DNA of 64,000 nt, taken from the NCBI RefSeq assembly GCF_001417775.1, contig NZ_BBZJ01000037.1, positions 1-64,000 of the forward strand, read 5' to 3'. The notes below the pieces were generated by a model. That model was not told where the DNA came from. It worked only from the letters and a program-made list of their open reading frames with translations, and did not search any database. Below are positions 52,970 through 61,601 of this stretch, piece by piece. Each line of letters begins with the position of its first letter. Positions within the stretch are counted from its first letter, which is position 1. The stretch is from Streptomyces sp. TP-A0356. Lineage in GTDB: Bacteria; Actinomycetota; Actinomycetes; Streptomycetales; Streptomycetaceae. A program made the translations under genes and the position numbers.

Positions 52970-53649
52970 CTGCGGGAGCTCGGTCTCGGCTACGCGGTCG
53001 GGGTGTCTCACACGTACACGGTCACGGATGGAGCAGGCCGCAGGTGGAAGGCCCGTCAGATGATCAACAAAGTGCTGCCGCACCAGTGGATGCGCATGCG
53101 GACGGGACACGGAACGAAGGGCACCCGCGAGTACGACTGGGCCTGGCTCGATGTCCGCGCGGACGACACCCCCAACGGACACGGAGATGACGGCACCAGC
53201 GTCCTGGTCGCCCGCCGACACCGGTACACCGGCTCTCCTTCTTCCGCTGCTGGTCGCCCGCACCTGTCACCCTCGCCCAGCTGGTGGAAGTGATCTGCCG
53301 ACGGTGGCGGATCGAAGAGACTTTCCAACTCGGCAAGACCTTCACCGGCCTGGACGAAGGGCAGGTGACCTGCTGGAACTCCTGGATGCGCTGCTCGCTG
53401 TTCTCTCTTGTCGCATCCGCCGTCCTCGCCCTGACCGCCGCCGCCACGACCATGACCGGCCCCGCCGGACCGGCCCGTCTCGTCCCGTTGACCTGCCCCG
53501 AACTCGTCCGACTCCTCCGGGCGTTCGTCCTTACACCACCAATCCGGGACGCGGAACACACCCTGCGCTGGATGGCCTGGCGCCGCCACCATCAAGCCGT
53601 CGCAGGAGCCTGCCACCAGCGCCGACACGCTCTTCAGGACCAGCCATGA
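52970..53649 (+). pseudogene. IS701-family transposase, C-terminal fragment with internal frameshift
   Basis: ELGLGYAVGVSHTYTV, GHGTKGTREYDWAWLDV and SVLVARRHRYTG lead, after a frame change at about 53233 (a few bases lost), to LVEVICRRWRIEETFQLGKT, FTGLDEGQVTCWNSWMR and VRDAEHT-like sequence ending at the TGA at 53647-53649. These are the C-terminal motifs of IS701-type DDE transposases. It fuses directly onto the broken integrase and is followed within three bases by the 18-base IS end at 53652-53669. Confidence 0.75.
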
Positions 53650-53651
53650 CC

Positions 53652-53669
53652 AGAACTACAGCTGCCGTG
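53652..53669 (+). repeat. IS701 terminal repeat, identical to 857-874
   Basis: AGAACTACAGCTGCCGTG is the same 18 bases as at 857-874. Here it follows the transposase C-terminus and there it precedes the N-terminus of an oppositely oriented copy, as the two ends of one IS type should. Confidence 0.75.
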
Positions 53670-53739
53670 ACTGTTGCCCAGGTCTGCGAAGATGGCGAAG
53701 GTGGCCGACCTCACTAACGCTGAGGTCGGCCGCTGCCTT

Positions 53740-54003
53740 CTACGGCCATGTCACGTTACGGCCGCTGTCGGCTGAGGCCAGATGGTCGAAGGCGCCCGCC
53801 TTCACTCCGGCCAGGAGAGCCCGGATCTCGCCCCGGGTGTAGACGAGCGGGGTCTGCTCGGGACGCTTGGAGTCCCGTACGGCGACCAGGTCGCCGATCA
53901 CGCCGAACTCGACGCAGTTGTCGTTGCCCCCGCTGAACGGGCTCTTCTCCCAGGTGACGCGAGAGAAGTCCATTTCGGCGGGGTTGGGCTTGGTGTTGCT
54001 CAC
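53740..54003 (-). CDS. DUF397 domain protein
   Basis: 87 residues. VTWEKSPFSGGNDNCVEFGV, AVRDSKRPEQTPLVYTRGE and IRALLAGVKAGAFDHL are the complete DUF397 signature (WxKSSxSxxNxxCVEVA, RDSKxP, Fxxxxxxxxxxxxxxgefd). DUF397 proteins are small partners of Scr1-type XRE/DUF5753 regulators and are thought to bind or antagonise them in development and antibiotic control. The GTG start directly abuts the stop of a truncated such regulator. Confidence 0.88.
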   Translation of the reverse strand: MSNTKPNPAEMDFSRVTWEKSPFSGGNDNCVEFGVIGDLVAVRDSKRPEQTPLVYTRGEIRALLAGVKAGAFDHLASADSGRNVTWP

Positions 54004-54276
54004 TTACAGCTCCTTGAGCATGCTCTTGATACGGCTGCGGGTCTCGGGAGGGCCGAGGGCCGTGGCCCGCAGATGGTCAAAGACCTCGGTGTAGCGCCCC
54101 ACATCGTCCGATCCCTCGAAGTACACCGAGTTGGTCAGATTCTCCACCCAGACCACATTCGGGTTGGGCTCGGGGATGCGGGCGGCCTTCCCACCCGGAG
54201 GGCATAAGGATGACCACGCCGTCGACGCGGCCGCGGACCCGTCCCTTGCCGCGCTCGAGCAGGCCGCGGACGCCAT
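54004..54276 (-). pseudogene. C-terminal fragment of an XRE/DUF5753 regulator
   Basis: NVVWVENLTNSVYFEGSDDV followed by RYTEVFDHLRATALGPPETR is the terminal segment of DUF5753 regulators that pair with DUF397 proteins. The helix-turn-helix and most of the ligand domain are missing: upstream of about 54170 the frame has no similarity. The DUF397 gene downstream is thus left without its usual partner. Confidence 0.65.
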
Positions 54277-54353
54277 CGCTGCCCAAAGTTCTCACCAACC
54301 CTCGTCCTCTGATTGCCGGGAAGCCGCAGTGCAGCCGCCCGTACGATGATCAG

Positions 54354-54578
54354 GTGACAGTCCGCCGTAACCTTGGCGCCGGTCCTCAGGCACCCGCGCA
54401 CATCCGCGCCGCCCAGGCCGACCTACTCGACGCCCTCCCCGGAGTCCGCCTCCCCGACCTGGACGAGCTGCGGGCCCGCGGAGTGCTCGGAATCCACCCG
54501 ACAACGTCCCTGGCTCCGCGCCGAACCCTCGGAGCCGGCGGCAGCGCGGACAGCGATTCGCCGACCCTTCCCGCCTGA
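54354..54578 (+). CDS. small uncharacterised protein
   Basis: 74 residues from a GTG that sits exactly six bases after TACGAT (54342-54347), the layout of a leaderless actinomycete promoter. It reads TVRRNLGAGPQAPAHIRAAQ, ADLLDALPGVRLPDLDELRA and RGVLG, a plausible helical core, then a Ser/Thr/Ala-rich end. I do not recognise the family. Confidence 0.4.
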   Translation: MTVRRNLGAGPQAPAHIRAAQADLLDALPGVRLPDLDELRARGVLGIHPTTSLAPRRTLGAGGSADSDSPTLPA

Positions 54579-54841
54579 CGTCTCCCCAACACGGTCCGGC
54601 GAGAGCCCACCGGTCATAGAAGGCGAGGACTGGTTGCCGTACGATGCAGGGGACTCACCGCAACACAACCGTGGCCACCCAGGACGTTCGTCCCCGGGGA
54701 AGCCACGAGGGGCCCGAAGCCGGCGGCAACCGGCGACAGACCCCCCGCGGCGAGTACTGCAGTCACCGGGCCCGGCCGTCTAGACATCGGCCGGGCTCAC
54801 TGCTGACCACGGGCCTTACGGCGGGATTCCGGTTCTCTGGT

Positions 54842-54961
54842 TCAGGACCAGAGGGACCGCAGTACGCTGATGGCCGCGACGATCACGGGCGCCCAGTCAA
54901 TGAACGCCTGACGCCAGGTCAGGACATGTTCATAGCAGGCGCAGTGTTCGTGCTGGTCCAT
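54842..54961 (-). CDS. 39-residue peptide with a hydrophobic C-terminal helix
   Basis: ATG at 54961 with GAGGGGAGG seven bases upstream, a very strong ribosome-binding site. The product is a Cys/His-containing start (MDQHEHCACYEHVL) followed by TWRQAFIDWAPVIVAAISVL and RSLWS. The single hydrophobic helix with a basic, Trp-ended tail resembles small membrane-active peptides such as type I toxins, but no homologue is known to me. A hairpin (55009-55025) lies upstream. Confidence 0.45.
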   Translation of the reverse strand: MDQHEHCACYEHVLTWRQAFIDWAPVIVAAISVLRSLWS

Positions 54962-55008
54962 CGGCGCCTCCCCTCACTCAGCCCCAAGTAGCCCTTTGGG
55001 AAGGGCCC

Positions 55009-55025
55009 CTGTCCCGAAGGGACAG
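55009..55025. terminator. short GC-rich hairpin
   Basis: CTGTCCC-GAA-GGGACAG forms a 7-bp stem with a three-base loop. It stands between the small-peptide gene and the recombinase remnant and would stop transcription coming from the right. Confidence 0.5.
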
Positions 55026-55204
55026 AGCACGTGAGGGGCTCGTGCGGCGAAGCATTTGCAAGCATAGCCAGTTGGCAGTCGACCCGGACCCGGGGGGACC
55101 ACAACTTCTGGGCCACTGTCGTAATCCAACCACTACATGTAGCGACCAGCTCGCACATTTGGCGGCGACACGCCCTCCAGGGGCGGAATGGCACATGTCA
55201 CAGG

Positions 55205-55411
55205 TCCGCGCTGGAGCTTGGCTACGGTCATGCCACGGTCCAGCTGGGCGAAGACACCCATCATCCGGCGCATGGCGGTGCGCATCGGGGCCTCGGGGTC
55301 GTCGGGCAGGATCTCGCCCTGGTCGGCCATGAAAGCGCGGCCGCCGTGCTTCCAGCACTGGACCAGTGCTGCCTCCTGTACGACCAGCTCGTGGGCCAGG
55401 CGGTCGAGATT
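55205..55411 (-). pseudogene. serine recombinase (resolvase/invertase) internal fragment
   Basis: LDRLAHELVVQEAALVQCWK, HGGRAFMADQGEILPDDPEA and MRTAMRRMMGVFAQLDRGMT represent the middle of the catalytic domain of small serine recombinases (KLDRLxR motif and the following helices). The catalytic serine region upstream and the DNA-binding C-terminus downstream are both absent. It is another fossil of site-specific recombination at this edge. Confidence 0.65.
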
Positions 55412-55718
55412 GGGCGCCACACGGAGAAGAGGGGCCGGTACACGGCGGACGGGGTACCGGATGACAGACAGGCACCTGTCACGGCGGCCCACAAGGCCTT
55501 CGCCCCGGCGGTGAAGAGACTTTCGGGTTTCTCTGCCTCTTACAGCCCGGTGACCTGCGCCTTCAGCCCCGGGGGACCTCCAGGACCCACGAATTACGTC
55601 GGACCCGGGCTGGTGGAACCACAGGTCCTGGAGGAGCACATCACCCACGGCCGCTCGTGATCGAAAGTGATCCAGAACCACGGTTGGTTCTGGCACGACT
55701 TCCGTGAAGCGGTCACGA
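55412..55718. other. intergenic, one terminator hairpin
   Basis: About 300 bases with no recognisable gene. The only structure is the hairpin at 55672-55693. Confidence 0.5.
55672..55693. terminator. hairpin downstream of the chimeric gene
   Basis: CCAGAACCA-CGGT-TGGTTCTGG is a perfect 9-bp stem with a four-base loop, 26 bases beyond the stop of the minus-strand gene at 55719. Confidence 0.6.
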
Positions 55719-56609
55719 TTAGTGATCAGTGGGGGTTTCGAGTGCTTGGAGGATCTGTCGCACTTCCTGGCGCCACTGGTCGGCGTCGGGGCTGTCCACC
55801 CAGCCGGTTGCCATTTTTGATCCGTCTTGGAGAACCCGGTCCAGTGCGAGTCTCGCCGACGCGCGGAGCGAAGCTGGCAGTTTGGGCAGCGGTTTCCTGG
55901 GGCCGTTATCGAGGTCAATCACGATGAGGCTGTCCGGGAGGGCGCTGGCGACGAGAGCGCCGGCGGCAACGGCTTCGGCCCCGTCTCCGCCATCGACGCG
56001 TTCTCCCGAGTCGGTGACGCGCTGGAATGCCCGCCCCAGCACGTCGATAACCTGCTGGTGGGTGAGTCCCTCAAGTTCATCGACGAAGTCTGCGGCGAGG
56101 TCGCTGTCGAACGGGCTCAGTATCGATGGTCTGGCCTGGCGTCCGTTGCCGAGGTGATGGGCGGCGAGTTCGACGTGAGGCTGGTCCAGGAGTGTACGGG
56201 CCTCGACGATGCCGTCGCGTACCCGGCTGGGCGGTGCAAGGTCCAAAACGATGGCGAGCAGGTCTGTGCCGGTCTCGGGTTCGGTGCGGTGGTGCGCGGC
56301 GCGGCTGGCGGCGACGGCGACCGCGACGGCCCCGGCGACGGCCTCGGGGTGGGTGTGGGTCACTTCAGCGGACAAAGCAGCCTGCCGGGCTGCGTGTTCC
56401 AGGTCGCCTGGGTAGCGGGCGCCGAGAGGGGCGACGCGCATCGCTGCCCCGTTGCCCCCGGAGGAGCCCTGCCCGTCGAACAGTCCGGCCGCGAGTTCGC
56501 GCCAGTTGCCGCCCTCGCGGACCCAGGGCGGCGTCGTTCGGGGGATCTGCCCGGTTTGGTCGGAGAGCGTGCTGAGCGATGGTAGGCCCTGTCGTGTGGG
56601 GCCTCACAC
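55719..56609 (-). pseudogene. ADP-ribosylglycohydrolase fragment fused in frame to DUF4259
   Basis: From about 56609 the frame encodes LFDGQGSSGGNGAAMRVAPL and SAEVTHTHPEAVAGAVAVAV, the central region of DraG-type ADP-ribosylglycohydrolases. The N-terminal metal-binding TDDT and the C-terminal D-x-D motifs are missing. After HHLGNGRQ (near 56135) it switches without a stop to SPFDSDLAADFVDELEGLTH and AVAAGALVASALP, and ends WVDSPDADQWRQEVRQILQA. That is an almost complete DUF4259 protein lacking only its MGTWGTG start. A deletion has joined two genes. Translation could begin at the internal ATG at 56441, but neither part is likely to be normal. Confidence 0.65.
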
Positions 56610-57169
56610 CGCCCTGCCGTAGAAGGGGCTGCCAGTGCGGCCACCACCATCGGACCCGATCAGGTGGTGGCTCGACCATCCGAGAGCACCCCCCGAACGC
56701 GGCCTTCCGCTGGAGCGCGAGCACGCCCGTCGGGCCCAACTCTTCTAGCCTGACGGTGTCTCGCAGTCGCTGCCTCCCACAACGGAGGACCCGAACGACC
56801 AGTAGCAGCACGGGTCAGCCAATGCTCGGGGCCGTTGCGCGGCCATCATGGCTCGGCTGGTGGGGCGACACCGCAAGATTCCAGTTGTCCGGTCGTCCTG
56901 TTTGATGCAGCACCGATGCCACGCGACTGCGCGACGGCTGCCGCCGCGCGCAGCTCGGCAGGGGTCGCCGGCGAACCAGACAGAGGGCGGCTCCGCGAGA
57001 AGTTCGGCGATGGCCGGTCCGCAGCAGCCGGCGGCTGCTGCGGGGCGTGGTGGCGAGCCACGCCATGCCGGCCATCGTGCGGCATTCCGGTCCGCAGGGG
57101 ATCAACAACCCATAACCGGATGCCGCGTCTATGGGGGCGGTGGGACGAGGCGGCCATCTGGCGGTTGTG
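56610..57169. other. no gene recognised
   Basis: About 560 bases between the chimeric gene and the wHTH protein (both minus strand). Frames are open on both strands but show only the compositional features expected of high GC. The N-terminal part of the glycohydrolase should be here and is not. Confidence 0.45.
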
Positions 57170-57862
57170 TCACTTGGCTTTGCGCTGCGCGGCTTGTTCA
57201 AGGATGCGCCGGCGGGTCCACCGGCGGCGTCCGCCCTTCTCGGAGAGGGTGTCCACAGTCTTCAGCAGGGGCAGGTTGCCCTGGCCCAGACTGCTGCTGA
57301 AGGAGTTCACGCTTTTGAATCCGAGCAGGGCTGCTGCCTGCGATGCGCCCAGCAGCTCATCTGGGTCACCATCGACGGGTACGTCGGGCAGGGCGGGTGC
57401 TGCGCGTTTGACGCTGCGCTTTCCGCTGCCCGGGCGGGTGTCTTTCCAGTCCAGGAGCGTCTGCACGCGCCACTTCGGCCGGCGGTAGGGCCGCTCCGCG
57501 GTGCCCAGTTCCTCGACGACGTCGGGCTCGGGGAAGTAGCCGGGGTGGTCCCGCACATAAGTGTTGACCTGCTGAGGGTTCTTGTAGCCGAGGAACCTGG
57601 AGGCCTGTGCTCCGGTGAGCAGTTCGTCAGGGTCGAGTTTCGGCGGCTTGTACTGATGCAGGCGGGGCGGCTTCCGCTGGGTGAACCACTCGTCGACTTC
57701 GCTCTTGTCCCACTGACGGGCACGGCCGCGGTGGCCGACGACCTCCGGGAAACCGTTGGTCTCCCGCTCGAGGTACAGCGCGCTGATACGTGCGGGCGTC
57801 AGCCCGCGCTCGGCGGCGATCTCGGCAGCCTCGACGAGGTGCGGCGTGGATCGGGCAGCCAT
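57170..57862 (-). CDS. protein with three tandem excisionase/AlpA-like winged-helix domains
   Basis: 230 residues from the ATG at 57862. Three similar units are visible: LVEAAEIAAERGLTPARISA with ARQWDKSEVDEWF; DELLTGAQASRFLGYKNPQQ with YRRPKWRVQTLLDW; and DELLGASQAAALLGFKSVNS with RRRWTRRRILEQA. Each has the helix-turn-helix followed by the basic wing and a W/L-x-x-D/R helix of AlpA or excisionase proteins. Normal family members have one unit. A sequence-specific DNA-binding role (repeat or multi-site binding) is likely. An AT-rich patch (TATAAT on the plus strand, 57918-57923) lies 55 bases upstream of the start. Confidence 0.65.
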   Translation of the reverse strand: MAARSTPHLVEAAEIAAERGLTPARISALYLERETNGFPEVVGHRGRARQWDKSEVDEWFTQRKPPRLHQYKPPKLDPDELLTGAQASRFLGYKNPQQVNTYVRDHPGYFPEPDVVEELGTAERPYRRPKWRVQTLLDWKDTRPGSGKRSVKRAAPALPDVPVDGDPDELLGASQAAALLGFKSVNSFSSSLGQGNLPLLKTVDTLSEKGGRRRWTRRRILEQAAQRKAK

Positions 57863-58063
57863 GACCTGAACCGTCCCATCACGTCGCGAGGAGCCGGCCC
57901 GCCCGGCTCGCAACGCATATAATGGCGTATGTTCTAGGTGGGTGTCCAGCTGTCCGAGGGATCCAGGCCCGGCTTCATTCCTCCGGGATGAGGCTGACCC
58001 CTCGACGGGCGGCGTCTTCTGCCATCTCTGCTGTTCATGACCAGACCGGCCGTTGTCGTGGAG

Positions 58064-58507
58064 CTACTGCCACCCGTGCAGTGTCAGCGCGCTGGACTGG
58101 CTGAGACAGCCGTACAGGCCCGCGCTGGGGTACTCGATGATGTCCTCGGGAAGGTCATGGTCGGCGAACCACTGGAGCGCGAGGCACTTCTCGGGCTCCT
58201 TGTTGACGGGCGTCCCCTCCCACTGGGAGGCCACGAAGAAGAACCCGATGCGCTCGGAGCCGTCTTCCTGCCGGTGGTGTACGACGTGCCGGAGCTCCAG
58301 GTGATCGGGGTCGACCTCGACGTCGGTCTCCTCGAACAGTTCGCGGGCTGCCCCGACCGTGAGGGGTTCGCCCTGGTCGAGCTTGCCGGAGGGCAGGTGC
58401 CAGCGGCGGTAGCCGTAGGGGCCCCCTCTCTGTGAGAGAAGGATCTTGTCACCGTCGCGGAGGAGGACGTGGGTGTCGATGATGGGCTGTGCTGGCTGTC
58501 CGCTCAT
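58064..58507 (-). CDS. NUDIX hydrolase
   Basis: 147 residues. The Nudix box is complete: GKLDQGEPLTVGAARELFEE then TDVEV, matching Gx5Ex7REUxEExGU with T for the last G. IDTHVLLRDGDKILLSQRGG at the N-terminus and ERIGFFFVASQWEGTPVNKE are typical of the MutT-like group that cleaves nucleoside diphosphate-X compounds. It overlaps the kinase gene by four bases (ATGA), so it belongs to the same operon; it could sanitise or activate a modified nucleotide. Confidence 0.88.
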   Translation of the reverse strand: MSGQPAQPIIDTHVLLRDGDKILLSQRGGPYGYRRWHLPSGKLDQGEPLTVGAARELFEETDVEVDPDHLELRHVVHHRQEDGSERIGFFFVASQWEGTPVNKEPEKCLALQWFADHDLPEDIIEYPSAGLYGCLSQSSALTLHGWQ

Positions 58508-59163
58508 GATTCCTGGGGGGTCGGGGTGGGGGCTGAAGCATCTGACGGTAGTGGGAGGGCGGGGAGCGCGTCGGCGATTCGGCTCGCGACCTCCGATGGG
58601 GGTATCTCGGTGCTGTCGATCACGAGGACCTTGGATCCGAGGTCTTCGAGGATGTTCGCGGCGTTGCGGTACAGCTCGACTTCCCGTGTGGGCGCTGTCG
58701 GGTCGGACCGGAAGCGGTGGGTGATGCCGGCCTGAGCGATGCGGTCTGCGATCGTGCCGGGGGAGGCGGTGAGGATCACCGCCAAGTCGGGCTGCGGCGC
58801 GTAGTCGTTGAGCAGGAGCAGGAAGTCCATCGGTACGCCGTCGAGCCGCTGGAGGACGAGGGTCGATGCCACGTAGCGGTCGGATATCAGCAGCTGGCCA
58901 CTATGGAGTGCGGGGTCGATGGTGGTCTCGATGTGCCGGTACCGGGCGGCTGCGACGAGGCAGGCCAGGGCCAGGCCGTGAAGCTGGCCGCCGTGCGTGC
59001 GGGTGAAGTCCCCGAGGAAGTCCCCGCGGGGCGGCTCGACCGTCCACTGAGCAGGGACGCTCCGCGTGGACAGGACCGTGCGCAGTTCCCTGACGGTGGT
59101 GGACTTGCCCACGCCGCTCGGCCCGTCGATGCTGACGAAGAAGCCCTTGCGGTCCCCGGTCAT
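58504..59163 (-). CDS. thymidylate-kinase-like nucleotide kinase
   Basis: 219 residues. P-loop DGPSGVGKSTTVRELRTVL, the DR(Y/H) motif ISDRYVASTLVLQRLDG and the LID region around THRFRSDPTAPTREVELYRN are those of dTMP kinases. The substrate-binding Arg of DRY is present. The gene is co-translated with the radical SAM gene upstream (ATGA at 59160-59163) and the NUDIX gene downstream. As a secondary, non-housekeeping copy it probably phosphorylates a special nucleoside monophosphate. Confidence 0.82.
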   Translation of the reverse strand: MTGDRKGFFVSIDGPSGVGKSTTVRELRTVLSTRSVPAQWTVEPPRGDFLGDFTRTHGGQLHGLALACLVAAARYRHIETTIDPALHSGQLLISDRYVASTLVLQRLDGVPMDFLLLLNDYAPQPDLAVILTASPGTIADRIAQAGITHRFRSDPTAPTREVELYRNAANILEDLGSKVLVIDSTEIPPSEVASRIADALPALPLPSDASAPTPTPQES

Positions 59164-60698
59164 GCGGCTGTCCCCATTCCGGCCTGGTTCCGTTCGTGCT
59201 GTTCCCGGGTGAGCATCGCCAAGGTGGAACGGACCTTGTGCAGCGGTACGTCGCCGAACTGGATGCCGACGGAGAAGTTGAACTCGTCGCGCTGGCGCAT
59301 GGACTCGTCGGCGCCGTCCTGGGTGAGGTCGACGTCCCCGTAGGCCAGCAGGTCATCCGGGTCGTAGCCGGCCTCTTCGGTGAGGGTCTTCCACACCGGC
59401 GTGCCTGGGTAGGGGCGGAACTCGAAGACGCTGGCGCGGATGGCGCCGGTGTGCTGGTCGGAGATAGCCCACAGGTTGCGGATGTGTTGAACGGTGGCGT
59501 CCAGGTCCTCTTTGGTCTCGGCGGGGAAGTCGAGAATGAAGTACCCCTTCACACCGATGCCGTGGGCGACCAGTCGGCGGGCGACGCGCTCAGTCATCTC
59601 GGCGTCGATCCGCTTGTCCATCGCGGCCAAGATGCGGTCGCTGCCGGATTCGATGCCGAGGGCGACCTCGCGTAGCCCGTTGGTGACGAGACGTTCCAGG
59701 TCGGCGTCGGTGAGCCGGTTGAGGACGTTGATACGGCCGGTGGCGTCCCACACGTACCGGTCACCGATCTTGTGGCGGGTGAAGGCCTCCATCTGCTCAT
59801 CGATGACACGGCCCACGCCAAGGAACAGGTCGTCTACGAAGCGGAAGGCGGTCACACCGTACTGCTCGTGGAGCTGGTCCAGCTCGCCGATGATGTTCTC
59901 GGGGGAACGGACGCGGATCGTGACGTCGGGGTTGGCGGAGACGGCAGCACCGCAGAACGTGCAGTTGTAGGGGCAGCCACGGCTACCGACGATGTTGGCC
60001 TCCCAGTGCCCTTGGCCGCTGATCCCACCGAGCCAGGGCCGTTCGCCGCTCAAGCGGCGGTCCATCGCCGTCGGCGCGGCCTGGTAGGGGTCCTGGGGGA
60101 GGAAGACACGGTTGACGTACGGCAGACCGTTGATGTCGGGGCCCAGCAGTGCCGCACTGCTCTTGGGCTCGCAGATGCCGGCGGCCCGGGTGCCGAGCAG
60201 GTGGTCGCGCCACAGGACGCCCGGCAGCGTGCGCCGGTTCTGCTCGTCCTCCAGGAGGGCGGCGACGCGAAGTTCTCCTTCACCGAGGACGAGGGCGCGC
60301 AGGTGGCGCATGCAGGGGTCGGCGAGGACTCGGTCCGGCATGGCCTTGGCGTGGTGGCCACCGACCATGAGGGCGATACCCGGATCGAGCAGGGCGGCGA
60401 TCCTAGCGGACATCGCGTAGGTAGGCGCGAGGAGGTTCATGGCGGCCCAGCGGGGCGCGGCCTCGTTGACGATCCGGGCGGCGGCTTCGATGCCCAGGCC
60501 GTGAGCCTCGGCGTCGAGCACGCCGACGTTGAAGCCGCACTGCTCGGCGTAGGTGGCGATGTACGCCATGCCGAGCACGGGGAGGGTGTAGTCGTTGGTC
60601 CGGGGCCGCAGGGTGTAGTCACGCAGCGGCGCGTTGATGAACAGGGCGTCCAGCGAGTGCTGGTCGTCGGCGCCCGCAATCAGCGGTAACTGCTGCAT
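59160..60698 (-). CDS. cobalamin-binding radical SAM enzyme
   Basis: 512 residues. The N-terminal Rossmann-like cobalamin-binding domain (LDALFINAPLRDYTLRPRTN, VLGMAYIATYAEQCGFNVGV, ALMVGGHHAKAMPD) is followed by the radical SAM core with CPYNCTFC, FRFVDDLFLGV, LREVALGIESGSDRILAAMD and IGVKGYFILDFPAETKEDLD. Such class-B enzymes methylate or rearrange unactivated carbons. The gene is in the centre of the cluster and is likely to be the key chemical step. Its ATG has GGAGG close upstream. Confidence 0.9.
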   Translation of the reverse strand: MQQLPLIAGADDQHSLDALFINAPLRDYTLRPRTNDYTLPVLGMAYIATYAEQCGFNVGVLDAEAHGLGIEAAARIVNEAAPRWAAMNLLAPTYAMSARIAALLDPGIALMVGGHHAKAMPDRVLADPCMRHLRALVLGEGELRVAALLEDEQNRRTLPGVLWRDHLLGTRAAGICEPKSSAALLGPDINGLPYVNRVFLPQDPYQAAPTAMDRRLSGERPWLGGISGQGHWEANIVGSRGCPYNCTFCGAAVSANPDVTIRVRSPENIIGELDQLHEQYGVTAFRFVDDLFLGVGRVIDEQMEAFTRHKIGDRYVWDATGRINVLNRLTDADLERLVTNGLREVALGIESGSDRILAAMDKRIDAEMTERVARRLVAHGIGVKGYFILDFPAETKEDLDATVQHIRNLWAISDQHTGAIRASVFEFRPYPGTPVWKTLTEEAGYDPDDLLAYGDVDLTQDGADESMRQRDEFNFSVGIQFGDVPLHKVRSTLAMLTREQHERNQAGMGTAA

Positions 60699-60710
60699 GG
60701 GTCCTCCATG

Positions 60711-61514
60711 TCATCTGGCATGCGCCCCCCAGGTGAGGGTCGTAAGCGTGAGAGTGTGCAAAGCAGTGCGGTCGGTCCCGGCCCATCCGGTCCACAGCGG
60801 ACCGAACCCCGTGTCCTTCTTGCCGGGCCAGGCGTAGGCGGGGAGGATCTTGGCGGCCCAGGTACGCACGGCCAGGTCGTCGTGCGGGTAGACGCTGAAG
60901 TCGCCGGTGAAGTCTGTGGCCGCCGCAGCAGCGGTCCACGGGCCGATGCGGGGGATGCGCGTGAGTGCGACGGCCAGGGTGCTGGCGTCCATGCGCTCCC
61001 AGTCGGTGTGGTGCAGCTCGTAGTGCGTTGCGGCGGCCGTCAGGGCGGTGTGGTGGAACTTTGTGCCGACATCGGCGAACTGCTCGTCGGCCAGGTCGAG
61101 TACCTTGGCCGGTGTGGGCGCCACGGCGAGCGCACCCTGGGGGCCTTCAACGGTGGTGCCGTAGGTGCTGCACCAGGTGCGGTATAGCTTCCGGGCCTGG
61201 TCGGCACGGACGACCTGCCGCAGGATCGCAGTGGTGATCGCGTCCCACAGCCAGGGGTTCGCCAGACGTTGGGTGACGCCGAGTTGGGCGACTCCTTCGC
61301 GGAGGGCGGCCGGGGCGGCGGACGGGAGGTGCGCGGGGTCGGTTGTGACGAACTTGGGCTTTACGTCCTCGGTTCCATCTGCGCACGCCAGGTGCAGGCC
61401 GTCCCGGTCGTGGGACACGGTCCAGATGCCGGAGGCCGTACGGACGGCACGTGCGTGTGTGCTGTCTTCGTATGTCTGCCAGGCGGGGTGATCGGTGGTC
61501 AGAACGTTGCTCAT
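60711..61514 (-). CDS. HhH-GPD glycosylase-like protein
   Basis: 267 residues. LTRIPRIGPWTAAAAATDFT then GDFSVYPHDDLAVRTWAAKI matches the helix-hairpin-helix (L/IPGIGPWTA) and following catalytic Asp (P..D..V) of the AlkA/DNA glycosylase superfamily. Helices upstream (LWDAITTAILRQVVRADQARK) fit the six-helix core. The N-terminal 70 residues are a beta-rich AlkA-like domain. It starts 12 bases before the radical SAM gene in the operon. It may excise or transfer a base rather than repair DNA generally. Confidence 0.78.
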   Translation of the reverse strand: MSNVLTTDHPAWQTYEDSTHARAVRTASGIWTVSHDRDGLHLACADGTEDVKPKFVTTDPAHLPSAAPAALREGVAQLGVTQRLANPWLWDAITTAILRQVVRADQARKLYRTWCSTYGTTVEGPQGALAVAPTPAKVLDLADEQFADVGTKFHHTALTAAATHYELHHTDWERMDASTLAVALTRIPRIGPWTAAAAATDFTGDFSVYPHDDLAVRTWAAKILPAYAWPGKKDTGFGPLWTGWAGTDRTALHTLTLTTLTWGAHAR

Positions 61515-61601
61515 CGATTACTCCTCGGTGTGCCGGATGTGCTCGCCGTAGCCTCTCGCGTCACGGCCGTACGCCGCGCCGTGGCCACGGGATTGGAGGT
61601 A

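Noticed and set aside
57922..58104. 60-codon plus-strand frame starting next to TATAAT
   Set aside because: No ribosome-binding site, no similarity, and it runs into the antisense of the NUDIX gene.
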